Source: Moniliella sp. 'wahieum'
Taxonomy: Eukaryota; Basidiomycota; Moniliellomycetes; Moniliellales; Moniliellaceae
Reading direction: 5' to 3'
NCBI GenBank assembly: GCA_003971905.1
Contig: RSEE01000030.1
Span: forward strand, 134,001-198,000
DNA: 64,000 nucleotides
Positions 45,933 through 56,286 of the stretch are shown here, piece by piece (within the stretch, counting starts at the first letter, position 1; the number at the start of each line of letters is the position of its first letter). Under the pieces are notes generated by a model. That model was not told the origin of the DNA. It saw nothing but the letters and a program-made list of their open reading frames with translations, and did not search any database. The position numbers and the translations under genes were made by a program.

Positions 45933-47537
45933 ATGTACCAGCTCGGCCCCTCTGTTGCACCTGACGGACCCAGCGCCGCCGACGCCCCTGGCCCCCTACC
46001 ATCACGCTCTCTCTGCATCGGCAGCTTGCTCCCTTCCTCTGTGCCACCCGAACCATTCATGCCTCTTGCCCCGCCTTCGCCTCACTTGGAATTTACCCAG
46101 CTGTCCCATCAGGACGTCAACATGGCTGGTTTTGGAGCTCGCAAGTTTGCTCACCAGCAACATCTCCTCCTCCGTCAGCACAGCGCCGCTGCATCCCGAC
46201 CTGCTCCTGCGCCTTATACCCCTACCCTGGCGCCCCAAACACCTTCCCCCCCGCGCGCCCCGACCAGACACTCTTCCCTACTCCCCCCCGTCAAGCTCCG
46301 GAGCATCGCGCCAAATGTGCCGACTGCGGTGCGTTGATCACCCTGGATCAGCTCGAGACCCACAGCTGTGGCAGCGGGGACGAGGATATCGCGTCTCCCT
46401 TGTTTGAGTCCCCGATCGAAGTTTCCCCGGCCGGGCGGCCGCCTTGGCTTCTCAGCCCGAACCCGATTCCGAGCCCGAGCCCGAGCCCAAGTCCGACTTC
46501 TACTAAGCAACGCCCATATCCTGCCCTCCACGAGTCTACCCACCCCCCGCTCCCTTCGCTCGATCCCTCCTCCCTCACGCCAGCTCACCATCGGCCTCCT
46601 CTCTCCCGATCCCCCACCTCTCCAGTCCCTTCCCACCGCACGACGCGATTGCAGCATCGCGTCGAGCGCGGATCGAGGAGCAGCGTCGCGCTGCTCGCCT
46701 CGCCTCTTCCGTGCCCCAAGAGGAGGAGCAAGACACCATAGTGTTTGGTCCTGGTCCGGGCGCATGGACCTCTCGCCACCGCCGCGGGACCGAGCCTACG
46801 TTTCCCTCGCCGAAGCACCCGGGCGATCTGGCGCGGGCGCAGACGGTGCCCAAGGGGAAAGCGTGTGGGGGCTGTGGAACGGTGTTGGACGCGAAAGGCA
46901 AGTGTGCCCATTGCACTCCTCGGTGCCAAGCGTGTGGCCAAGGGTTGGAGCGGGGGGTGAGGAGCAAAGATGCGGGCTTGCCAGGGATCTGGCACCGCGC
47001 TTGCTTTACCTGTTCCTCGCCTGGGTGTCGGGTGAGCCTGGTGGATGCCCCGCACTGCGTGTTCGATGGTAAGCCCGTGTGTGTGCGGCACTACCATCGT
47101 CTGGCTGGAACAGTGTGTGGGATCTGCGGCGAGGGCATCGAAGGTCCCGCTCGTTCCGTTGCCGATGGCTCGCTCTTCCACCCTACTTGTTTTACCTGCC
47201 AGTTTCCACGATGCAGAGGGGTACGTTGTGATTCGCGCTACTGCCATAGAGCACGCATGTGATGAGCAAAAAGTACGACGTACTGACTGTACTGACGCCA
47301 CGACTCTGTTTTTAGACCATGGATACTTATTACGAAGTCCAAGGGAAGCGTCTGTGTCCGGCCCATTGGGCCGCCTGGTCCCACACACGGCACCTCGGCC
47401 GGCACAAAACGGGTATCGGCAATGCTTCCTTGAAGGAGACAAAGGCGAAGGGGAATGCGAAAACAAGAACAAGTCGGTTTGATCGTCTTCCCTCGTCTCT
47501 GTCTCCCTGTCTCTCTTCGTTTTCGTCTTTCGCATAG
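45933..47537 (+). CDS. LIM-domain protein
   Basis: A zinc-binding scaffold protein. The N-terminal part (MYQLGPSVAPDGPS) contains a CADCGALITLDQLETHSC finger and a Pro/Ser-rich linker. The C-terminal half has CGGCGTVLDAKGKCAHC, CQACGQGLERG, then IWHRACFTCSSPGC and CVRHYH (first LIM). The second LIM has CGICGEGIEGPARSVADG, LFHPTCFTCQFPRC, RLCPAHW. A 95-nt intron (47221-47315, GTACGT, CTGAC branch) falls inside the second LIM. Ends ...CLSSFSSFA. The start could be 45933 or 46122 (MAGFGARKFAHQQH). Frame changes near 46300 and 46700. Lies between two lipase paralogues. Confidence 0.8.
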
Positions 47538-48348
47538 CACCCTTATGGGGTTGACGTGGGGGGTTTCGCCCCCTCTCTCTGTTACGACGACCAATGCGGC
47601 AGACTTGCCACACGATCATGATCACTGTGATGTGTCCCCTTTTGGCAGCAGTTCTGTGCGTGTCAAAACCGTGTACTTCTGATGCCCATGCGGACTCGAG
47701 TCGTTGCCTGTTCTCTATTCGCTCCTTTTGCTCTCTGTCGTCCTCGTCCCCATCTTGTTGCTTACTACTTTGTCGTGCTATATATAGGCCGTTCAGCAGG
47801 GCATCACACTCCGGGCGGGAGCAGTCCGACCCTTTTGCCCCCGCGATCAGATCGAGATGTGCATGTGGTGCGCACTTCTTTTTGCCCTTCGAGGATCTAG
47901 GGCTTTCTTGTCGACCTCGGTCAGGTGTCTTCTCCTTTGCGTAGGGGGGGGGGGGCATGACATGTGACAGCTGGGTTCGCAGGGGGCAGGTGGGATGTGC
48001 CCGAGCAGGACAGACTCTTGCGGGGGGCACGCAGGCATTCTGGCATTGCGCACGCCGTACCCGATCATACATTCCTAGTCCCTCGTCACCCGTCACGTGG
48101 CCTCCGATCCGATCAGCACAGCGACCATCATGCATCAACATCATTTGCATATCATGCATCGCCCCTCGCTGCGCGGGGGAGCGGGAGGGGCAGGCACAGG
48201 CACAAGGCTGCAGCTGCAGCTGCAAGGGGCAGAATTCTTGAGCACGCCTTCTCGGCCAGTCTTCTTGTAGCGGAGCACAGGCGAAGCAAGCAGCCTGCCT
48301 GCCTGCCTGCCTGCGCCACCACCGCCTTCCCTCCGCCGCTGCCCGGCA
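47538..48348. other. Intergenic region with G run and CCTG microsatellite
   Basis: Contains a run of 12 G at 47944-47955 and a GCCT tetranucleotide tract at 48293-48314, just before the lipase B start. A 773-codon frame on the opposite strand covers this region and the genes either side but has no recognisable domain. Confidence 0.6.
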
Positions 48349-50521
48349 TGCCGCCCCACCTGGGCCGCCGCCCATTCGTGCGTGCTGGCCGGGCTGCCCG
48401 CGCTGTGTGTGGCTACTACGGCACCCTCTTCCTCGTGCCCCCCCCCCACCCCCCCCACCCCCTCCTCCCCTCCTCCCCCCCGCCCCCAGCCTCCGCGCCC
48501 TCCCCCGACACCCCGCGCGCTCTGGACCGCCTCCTTTCCCAGCATCGACAGCTGGCCCAAGCTCCCCCCGCCCCCGCCCGAGCCACCGGCCCCGCGGGTG
48601 GCCCGCATCCGCTCCATCACCCAGCTCATGAGCCTCCCCGACCTCCTCACTCCTCCCCGCTTGCCCCGCGATCCCATTGTGCTCTGCCACGGCTTGTACG
48701 GGTACGACGTGCGCGCCATCTTTGGTGTCGAGATGCACTACTGGGCCGGCATTATGGATGTGCTTCGCGAGCGTCTGGGTGTCGAGGTCATCATGAAGGG
48801 CGTCCCGCCCATGGGCTCGATCCAAGAGCGGGCCGAGGCGTTGCATGCGTACCTCTGTTCCCCGCAAGCCGGCATCCGCGGACGCAGGGTTCACTTTGTT
48901 GGTCATTCCATGGGGGGCTGGACGCTCGCTACCTCATTACCCGCATCCGCCCTACCCCCGACCAGTACACGCCCCTCACCCTGACGACGATCAGCACCCC
49001 CCACCGCGGCTCGCCCTTTATGGACTGGTGCAATGCCAACATTGGCATCGGTCGCGACCTGGTCGAGTCGGAGATTGCCACCGCACGCAACCAGGGCATC
49101 ATCCCACCCGCTCACACTCGTTCTCGTCACCGCCATCCACACCATGACCCGATTCGTCCGTGGGTCCGCTTGAGGACCCAATGCCCAGTCCGCCCTACTC
49201 TCTCAAAGCGCCCCTTTTTGTCAGGAGACCGAGCGGGGACCACGGTGAGAACAAGGCTTCTCCTTCCCAACCCACTAACACCACCAAACCAGCCTCTCCA
49301 GCTTCCACACGTACCCCGCCTCGCTCGACGGAATCCAAGGCGGATGGTGACACGAACAAGAAGAATGCACCCCGTCCTGCTAAACGTGGATGGGACACCT
49401 CGCTCTTTACCCGTGCTCTCGACTCGCTCGGAGGCGGGTTTAGCAACTTGATGCTAGGCTTTCTGGACCAACCAGCCTACGCCATGTTATCCACCCGCTA
49501 TATGACTCTCCTCTTTAACCCCACGGTGCCCAACGTGCGAGGGGTGGACTACTTCAGTGTAGCGGCACGGATTGATCGGTTGCCTATATGGCACCCACTA
49601 TGGCTGCCCAAGCTGGTGCTGGACGCATCGACGGCAAGTGGCTCGGCTGCCAGTGTGCGGGACGGTTCAGCGCAGGCAGAACAAGCAGAACGGGGCAACG
49701 ACGGCATTGTTGCCGTTCACTCTGCCGTCTGGGGCCACTTTCTCGGGGTGTGGAGCAAGCGGATCATTGGGATCTGCGTGGGGGGGAGCGCCGCGCTTTC
49801 GCGCCCCGAGGAGAGACCCCATCACAGGACGTCCCATCTCCATCTCTCCCAAGGACAAAACAAGGCCAAACCCAAACCCAAACCCAAACCCAAACCAAGC
49901 CCAAATCCGCTCCTGCTTCTGCCAAACCCCAAGTGAGTGAATCTGAGGAGAACCACGGATGGATGGGTATAAACCGCATCTTGCGCACTCTGCGCCGCTC
50001 TGCCTCCTCAAATTCAAGCAACGCCAAGACCAGGCCAGCAAGCCAGTCATCTTTCTTCCTCCCTCGTCTTCTCCTACATCTCCCGCACACCTCACCATCA
50101 TCATCTTCTCCGCTCTCGGACTCGTCTCCCCTGCACCGTCAGTGCTGCACCCTCCATCCTCTGCTCCTGGTGCTCACCAGGTCGCACCTGGATCTCAGCC
50201 CGCCTGCCCGACACGCCCTTGCCACCCTCTGCACCTACGTCCTCTGCCTTCGTTCCTTTGCTCCCCGCGCCCGCGCCAACGCGCCAAGAAAACGAACAAA
50301 CGTCGGCTGCCGTGCACACTGTCCTTTCTTCCGCCCCGACCGGGGCACGGTCCGTCAGCTACGTCATCGTCCACGGCTGAGATGCCATCCCCCTTCGCGC
50401 CTTGGACGTTGGGAGCGGACACCAGGCGGATGTGCCCTTGGCTACGTTGAGTGAGGAGGAGCGCCTCGAGCGGTTTTGGGCGGCCATCTGTCGTCACTTG
50501 TGGGAACGCGGTACTGAGTAA
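48349..50521 (+). CDS. TGL2-like lipase B (alpha/beta hydrolase)
   Basis: Paralogue of the lipase at 43917. The start is taken at MPPHLGRRPFVRAGRAARAV, a basic, mitochondrial-like N-terminus, followed by a Pro-rich linker. The hydrolase core has DPIVLCHGLYGYDVRAIFGV, YWAGIMDVLRERLGVEVI, GSIQERAEALHAYLC, the elbow VHFVGHSMGG, then ISTPHRGSPFMDWCNANIGI. Then TKRGWDTSLFTRALDSLGGG-like lid sequence, VRGVDYFSVAARIDRLPIWH and GNDGIVAVHSAVWG (probable acid region). A CCCAAA hexamer tract encodes a dipeptide repeat. The true end is SEEERLERFWAAICRHLWER then GTE TAA. About 720 codons, much longer than lipase A. Frame changes near 48560, 48915, 49170, 49750 and later. Confidence 0.85.
49866..49897 (+). 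repeat. CCCAAA hexamer tract inside lipase B
   Basis: About five tandem units. Because the unit is six bases, it encodes a two-residue repeat in each frame (KP, QT or PN). Confidence 0.85.
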
Positions 50522-51157
50522 TGATCATCGATCAGTACTCAGTCTCGCTTCGCCTCTCCCACACCCTACATTGTTTTGCTGTGTACGCGTATACTTTACC
50601 TCATATTCTTGTAATACCATTGATCATCCGCGGTGCTAATAGAAGCATGCGAGAGGCGTCTTTTGCAGTCAGTCAGCAGAGTACGATAGCTGGCTGCGAC
50701 TAGGAGAAAATGATAACTTGGCGCGAATTATATAGTGCTAGGAGAGAGTGGAACGCCACATCTCCTGTCGAAGGGCTGAGTCAGTGCAGCGATTATATTC
50801 GCTTGAAGCTTACGGATACGGGGCAGATGACTTGACGCCGAAATCACGCGGTCCAGACGATCTGCCCTTTGGGTGCTGGTCGGCACGGTCTTGATCGCCT
50901 TCAGGTTTTATCGTTCTTCCTCGCCACCAAGTCAGATTCGCCGAAGTGTACCAGCAAGAGAGGGTCGGGAGACCAGCTACCTGCCTCTGAACAGATGCTT
51001 TAATGTTACCTCCTTTCACTCACTAACCCCACGAGGCTGATGTTATACTAGAAGCATATTCCCATCCTCGCAGCAATCCGCCAGACACCAGTGCGTTGAC
51101 ACCCTTGACAGCCTTGGGTCTGCATCATGCGTTTGTATCGGCTGTTCGCTAGTCTGC
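50522..51157. other. Intergenic region
   Basis: No gene recognised between lipase B and tRNA-Leu. A/T-richer than the coding surroundings. Confidence 0.5.
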
Positions 51158-51162
51158 AAAAA
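51158..51162 (-). terminator. Pol III T-run terminator of tRNA-Leu
   Basis: Five T residues on the minus strand, one base after the tRNA 3' end. Confidence 0.75.
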
Positions 51163-51163
51163 G

Positions 51164-51260
51164 TGACGAGAGTGGGATTCGAACCCACGCCCCCGGAGAC
51201 TGCGGTTAGACCACCATAGGTGCCTTAACACAGCGCGTTAGACCACTTCGCTATCTCGCC
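51164..51260 (-). tRNA. tRNA-Leu (AAG) with intron
   Basis: Acceptor GGCGAGA/TCTCGTC, anticodon stem CTGTG/CGCAG, T-arm GTGGG TTCGAAT CCCAC, discriminator A. The loop begins TTAAGG, giving anticodon AAG, and an intron of about 17 nt follows position 37. The long variable arm (TCTCCGGGGGC) fits leucine. Confidence 0.9.
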
Positions 51261-51396
51261 ATGACGCACCAGTCAGCGCTCCACGATACCCAGAATCAAC
51301 ACGCATACTCCCTCATGAATGTCAACTGGTAGCCGGATTAGAATTAATTACGCCGACGCAGCACAGACTCCGTGCGGGCTGTAGTGACCGCTTTAA

Positions 51397-51418
51397 TAGG
51401 GTTGCCTCGGTAGGGTTC
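51397..51418 (+). promoter_or_regulatory. Two TAGGGTT boxes upstream of P1
   Basis: TAGGGTTG at 51397-51404 and TAGGGTTC at 51411-51418, 74-95 bp before the start codon and in coding orientation. Telobox/Tbf1-type by analogy. Confidence 0.5.
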
Positions 51419-51491
51419 TGTGCTGCGCCTCGTGCTTCAGCGTGGCGGCCACCTCAACGCGAACACCTACCTGTCAAGTCAACTCACCAAG

Positions 51492-51920
51492 ATGGCCTCT
51501 ACTGAGCTTGCTGCCACCTACGCCGCCCTCATCCTCGCCGACGAGTCGGTCGAGATCACTGTACGTTCTATCCCATCAGCAACACCACCAACAGTGATGC
51601 GAGTCACGAGTGCCGTTGGTTCACCTGACCGCTGACTTGGCCATATTTCTTCTTGCAGGGCGAGAAGATCCACACCTCACTTCGGCTGCTCACGTCGACC
51701 TCGAGCCCATCTGGGCCAACCTTTTGGCCAAGGCTCTTGCGGGCAAGGACGTCCAGGACCTCCTGACCTCGGTTGGTGGTGGCGCCCCCGGTGGTGCCGT
51801 TGCTGCCGCTGGCCCTGCCGCCGGCGGCGACGCCCCCGCTGAGGAGAAGAAGGAGGAGAAGAAGGAAGAGAAGGTTGAGGAGGAGTCGGACGACGACATG
51901 GGCTTCGGTCTCTTGACTAA
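51492..51920 (+). CDS. RPP1: 60S acidic ribosomal protein P1
   Basis: Stalk protein of the large subunit that recruits translation factors. ATG at 51492 opens [21 protein letters not shown] 98-nt intron (51561-51658) follows EIT. Exon 2 encodes [39 protein letters not shown], an Ala/Gly hinge, a Lys/Glu tract and the conserved end [11 protein letters not shown]. Two single-base losses are visible: one in CACACCTCACTTC (about 51675) and one in CTCTTGAC, which turns FD-TAA into another frame. I set the end at that TAA (51918-51920). About 110 residues. Confidence 0.95.
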
Positions 51921-52614
51921 ATCGTCAAAAGAGCATACGATTCTCCATCCCCTTTGCATTTCCTTACCTGGAGCTAGGGCATCTAATCCTTCCCCTCATG
52001 ATTCTCCCCGAAGCCGACCTCGATTTGGCCGTGTACCGGCCTCTTCTGCAGCTATGGCCACCCCTGCTGCCCCCAGCACAAAACCACCCTGCTTTGTGGC
52101 CTGACTCGGTGGTGCTCCACTCAGTCTGGTCCGGCTTGGTGAGCGCCTCGCCCATGCCCCTGTATGTTGTGTGATGAGGCGTTGTAATTCGAATCGCTGT
52201 TGCGACGAGCCCTGGTTCCGCTCTAGAACAAATAGTCCAGTCCGGATTCGCCTTTAAGCTTGACGAGCAGGCAAGACATATGAGACTGAGCCGACGTACT
52301 GAGCGTACTGAGCCTTCTTGCCCTTGTACGCTCTTGGGAAAATGCCCCACTCTCTGGCGCCAAGCAGATGAGGATGAGAGATGGATGAGACAGGTACGCC
52401 TATCCGTTTTCCCAAGCAAAGGCACAGTGGCGCGGTCACGTGCGGGGGATGGGCGTGGGGTTAGTGGCGCAGTGCCAGGATGCGCCACCTGCTCGCCCGC
52501 GCACGGCCGCCTACTTTTTAAGCCCCTGCTAGCCCCTGCTTTGCCCGGCCGTTTTGCTGGCCCCACACACGCCTTCTCCCCCCCTCTCCCACCCTTCGCT
52601 TCCTCCACCACACC
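51921..52614. other. Intergenic region, beta-tubulin promoter
   Basis: No plus-strand gene. A 239-codon leftward frame (51964-52683) runs into the tubulin start and has no domain; it is treated as chance. A CT-rich leader precedes ATG 52615. Confidence 0.55.
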
Positions 52615-54125
52615 ATGGGCCGCGAGATTATTACCTTCAGTGTTGGCCAGGCCGGCACCCAAGTCGGCACTGAATTCTGGCAAACCCTTCTCCGGAGCAC
52701 GGACTGGATATTGAGGGCCACTATGTGGGCCACTCGGACCACGAGCTGAGCAAGGTGGGCGTTTTTTTTGAGTCGGCGTCTGACAACAAGTACGTTCCCC
52801 GCTCCATCACGGTCGATTTGGAGCCGGGCACAATCGATGTGGTGCGTGCTGGCCGTCTGGGCCATCTGTTCCGCCCCGACTCTTTGCTGTCGGGCAGTTC
52901 GGGCGCCGGGAACAGCTTTGCCAAGGGGTATTATACCGAAGGTGCGTTGCTCCCTTTCTTGGGACTATTTCCAAACATACTGACTTCAATTCACCGCAGG
53001 GCCGAACTGATCGATTCCATCATGGATGTTGCCCGTAAGGAGGCTGAGAAGACGGATGTGCTACAAGCTTCCAGCTCCTCCACAGTCTCGGTGGAGGAAC
53101 GGGGTCAGGGTTGGGAACTAACTTACTCACAAAATTACGGGAAGAGTACCCGGATCGCACCCTTTCGTCCTGGTCGGTGCTGCCGAGTCCCAAAGTGAGC
53201 GATGTGGTGGTGGAACCGTACAATGCGACGTTGAGTTTCCATCAACTTGTGGAATGCCGATTTGACGTTCTGTTTGGACAACGAAGCGTTGTTTGACATC
53301 TGCATGAAGACCCTTCGCATCCGCGACCCCACCACCATCGAACTGAACAAGGTGATTGCCAAGGCCATGTCAGGTGTGTCAACAACGCTGCCTTTCCTGG
53401 ACAACTCAACTCGGATCTGCGCAAGCTTGGGGTCACATGGTGCCTTTCCCTCGTCTTCACTTCTTCACCGTTGGCTATGCGCCTCTGGTCTCGATGGGAT
53501 CTAAGGCCTATACCAATCTCAAAGTCGCTGAGCTGGTGCAGCAGGGCCTTGCTCAGGCAACACTATGGCACGGTTGATGCTCGCTGTACGTCCTCTCTCC
53601 CTCCCTCCTTCTTTGTCGTGTTTTGCTCTCCGTGCTCATCACTGACTCCTGTGGTATTTCCTTCCCCATTTCAGTGGGTAAATATCTCACGATTGGAGCC
53701 AACTTCCGTGGCAAGACGATCACGAGCAAAGATGTGGAGGATGAAATGTTCCAAGTCCAGCAAAAGAACGGGGCCGGGTTTGTCGATTGGATCCCTCAAA
53801 ACATTACCTCCTCCCTTTGCGATGTGCCCCCCGTCGATTCCCCGTCAGCGCCACCTTTATCTCCAACACGACGGCAGTACAGGAACTGTTTAAGCGAACC
53901 CAAGTCCAGTTTGCCGCCATGTTCCGTCGTCGAGCCTTCCTTCACTGGTACACGGCCGAGGGCATGGACGAGATGGAGTTCACCGAGGCCGAGTCGAACC
54001 TGATGGACCTGGTCTCAGAGTACCAGCAGTACCAAGAAGCTGGTGTTGACGAGGATGAGGTGTTGGAGGAGGGATACGAGGAGGACTACCCCGACCACGA
54101 TGCTGAGTATGATCATGCAGAGTGA
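52615..54125 (+). CDS. TUB2: Divergent beta-tubulin
   Basis: GTP-binding subunit of microtubules. Opens [20 protein letters not shown]. Further blocks: [55 protein letters not shown] (GTP loop), [57 protein letters not shown] (last block across a frame change), [20 protein letters not shown] and an acidic tail ending YDHAE. Introns: 52942-52999 (58 nt) and one near 53588-53674. About 450 codons. Unlike canonical beta-tubulin, Cys12 is Ala, Phe167 is Trp and Glu198 is Leu. Multiple frame changes. It may be a second isotype; no other copy is in the window. Confidence 0.9.
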
Positions 54126-54399
54126 CCAGTGCCAATACCCACCTACGTTTCTTCGCCCGGTGTGCTGCCGCCCCTTGTAACCTGCCTCAACGTTTCATAC
54201 CCTCTTGTCTGCTCTTCCGTCAGCAAGCTTCTGCTTTTCTCTATCCCCCTTTTCTTTCTTTCTTCAACTCGAGCTGGATCGATGTCGTCCAGCGGCTACG
54301 ACAGCTCTCTTGCGACACTGCCTCCCATTTCCTTCCTTCCCCCCTCCCTTTCTCCCTTTGCCATTGATTTTGGGTTCCTGTCTCTCAAGGTGTGTTCCC
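54126..54399. other. Beta-tubulin 3' flank
   Basis: T/C-rich sequence after the tubulin stop. No separate gene seen. Confidence 0.5.
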
Positions 54400-55150
54400 G
54401 AAGCAAAATGATCCATTCCCTCTACCTCCACATGCCTATCACCCTATTAGCTCGGCTCTTCACCAACTGTAAATTTCCACAGAGCCGCACTTGTTTTTCC
54501 TCCGCCTCGTTCGATGAGGCAAAGAAGCCCAGCTCAGCCACCTTACCAGCATTTCCATCGTGGGACGGGCACAGAAGCACAGCGTAATGGACGCAATGTA
54601 ATTCTGCCCCCACGTGAGGAAGCACCAGCCCGCCCCGAACGATCCGGGACGAAGCTGGGCGTACGAAATGTGCCGACGCCAACAAACAAAACATCCACCA
54701 TTGCCTTGTCTGACAGGCACTGTGCCCACCAGCGCAGCGTGACGCACATTGGCTATCAGCATCAACGGCAAAGGCGACCTAGGCCGATGAGGGACAGGGG
54801 GGATTCGGCCGTTCCCCTCGGCCAAATTGCTTCACGCACGCTCATCCGCATCGGCGTCATTCTTTCAGCAGGGCCGATGGTCACGGCGTAGCTCAATATG
54901 ACCAGCTTTTGTTCCCGGTCTAGGTTAGAGGGAGAAGAACTGGCGAGCCGAGGCCATCGTATGCTTATCCAGCCCTGTTATCTGAGCCTGAATATGCTGG
55001 GCCATGATGTCAATGGCCCGGGACCCTTTTGGTAGCGGAACTACCAACAAGCAATTTTGTGACAGGCTCCCTTTCCCTCAGACTGAGGTTCCAGCATTCC
55101 TACCTGCCCACCGCCCGCCCCGCGCTTCTTCTCCCCCTCCATTGTACATA
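54400..55150 (-). CDS. Unidentified possible gene
   Basis: Several leftward frames look protein-like and overlap end to end, as in the broken genes nearby: AIDIMAQHIQAQITGLDKHT and MASARQFFSL (about 54925-55015), then YAVTIGPAERMTPMRMSVRE, a hydrophobic middle and GNAGKVAELGFFASSNEAEE near the end. No family is recognised and the frames are not joined with confidence. Convergent with tubulin. Confidence 0.3.
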
Positions 55151-55333
55151 TTCTTCAGTGACGATAGAGAGCACCCTCAATCATAGTGGCATAAAGGAGA
55201 CAGTTTATGGAACAGAACATGGAATGTAATAAGGATATTGATAACCCTGGAGAATAGCATGTTTGTGTAGGGCATGGAAGGGGGGAGGGGGAAGGAGGGG
55301 GGCGCAGATAGTTGAGCATTAATGGGACCCCGC

Positions 55334-56130
55334 TTAGTGAACCCCCTTGACCGGAATCAGTTTGGTGCCGGTGGGTAAGGGCAGCTTGGAGTGGTACGGC
55401 CGCAGGGAATTAAAGTGTTCCCCGAGCCGTACGCAGAGCGGTAGTAGTAAGCCAGATGAGCCGCCGCCTTGGGCGCAAACTCCTCGCCAAATTTGAGAGG
55501 GGAGGTGCCGGCCTGGACAACGACGATGGGAGTGTGGTAGGCGCGGGAGAGAGCCAAGATTTCGGGCTGACCACCCCACACGGACGTTTGTTCCACAGCG
55601 TCACAATACGACAGGAAAAACTGGCTCTGATCGCCCCCGCCGTGGAGCCAGCAAGATGGTTCGTGATGCCTGCCATCTTTTCGTCCGAGTCCGATATAAG
55701 GGCATGTACGTCTCGGGATCGGCACGCATAGTGTCTGCAGCTGCTTTGCGCGTTTCCTTGTACGACAAGCCGCCTTCGGTCCCGCTCGCCATTGGCTGCC
55801 GCGGCAGGACATTGAGCTGGTCGGCCACTGCCGCATAAAGGCAGTGACCGTTGGCACTCATCTCTACCACCTCGAGGCGCAGATCCTTGCACTGGTCAAT
55901 CTCCCGTCGCTCCTGCGCGACCTGTTCGTGGCGCGTCCGCTACTTGGCCGACTGCGGGACCGCGACTTTTCTCCCGAGGGACGGGCCGAGGACGCGCGCG
56001 TGGGGGGCTTGTCATCCCGTCGCTTGGATCGCGACTTGCGCTGTTTCCAATCCGTCGTGCCGTTCGCACGATCTGGGTCGGACGTAGCAGAGGCATCTTG
56101 GTCCTTCTCTGGAATCTTCTCACTGGGTGA
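55334..56130 (-). CDS. OTU2: OTU-domain deubiquitinase (OTU2/OTUD6 type)
   Basis: Papain-fold cysteine protease that cleaves ubiquitin chains. The domain shows LEVVEMSANGHCLYAAVADQ (active Cys in NGHC), KETRKAAADTMRADPETYMP, FFLSYCDAVEQTSVWGGQPE, ILALSRAYHTPIVVVQAG and, at the end, GEHFNSLRPYHSKLPLPTG with the catalytic His and following Asn. The usual Asp of DGHC is Asn here. The N-terminal part is Lys/Arg/Glu-rich (EKIPEKDQDASATSDPD, KQRKSRSKRRDDKPPTRAS), as in OTU2 proteins. Ends KLIPVKGVH. The 5' end is not defined and may lie further right. Frame changes near 55430, 55640 and 55895. Confidence 0.85.
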
Positions 56131-56286
56131 AAGGGGGAGGCGCGGCGACTAGGAGATAAGGTGTCCAGTGGGGTGGGGAACGCAGCGATAAGCGGCGCAG
56201 AGGAGAACGTGCGTTTCGTCCAATACTGGAAGACACGCTGGGGTCCCAGGATTTGCGGGAACTGGTCCTATCTTGAGGCTTGGCGG

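Noticed and set aside
46585-48906. 773-codon open frame on the minus strand, the longest in the window
   Set aside because: It lies antisense to the LIM gene and lipase B, has no domain and is dominated by Gly/Arg/Ala from GC-rich sequence.
47964-49451. 495-codon plus-strand frame overlapping lipase B
   Set aside because: Only part of it matches the lipase; most is an out-of-frame Pro/Arg-rich shadow that stays open because the region is GC-rich.
49866-49897. Internal telomere repeat
   Set aside because: The unit CCCAAA differs from CCCTAA, and the tract is inside a coding region.
51964-52683. 239-codon minus-strand frame between P1 and tubulin
   Set aside because: Runs antisense into the tubulin start and shows no motif.
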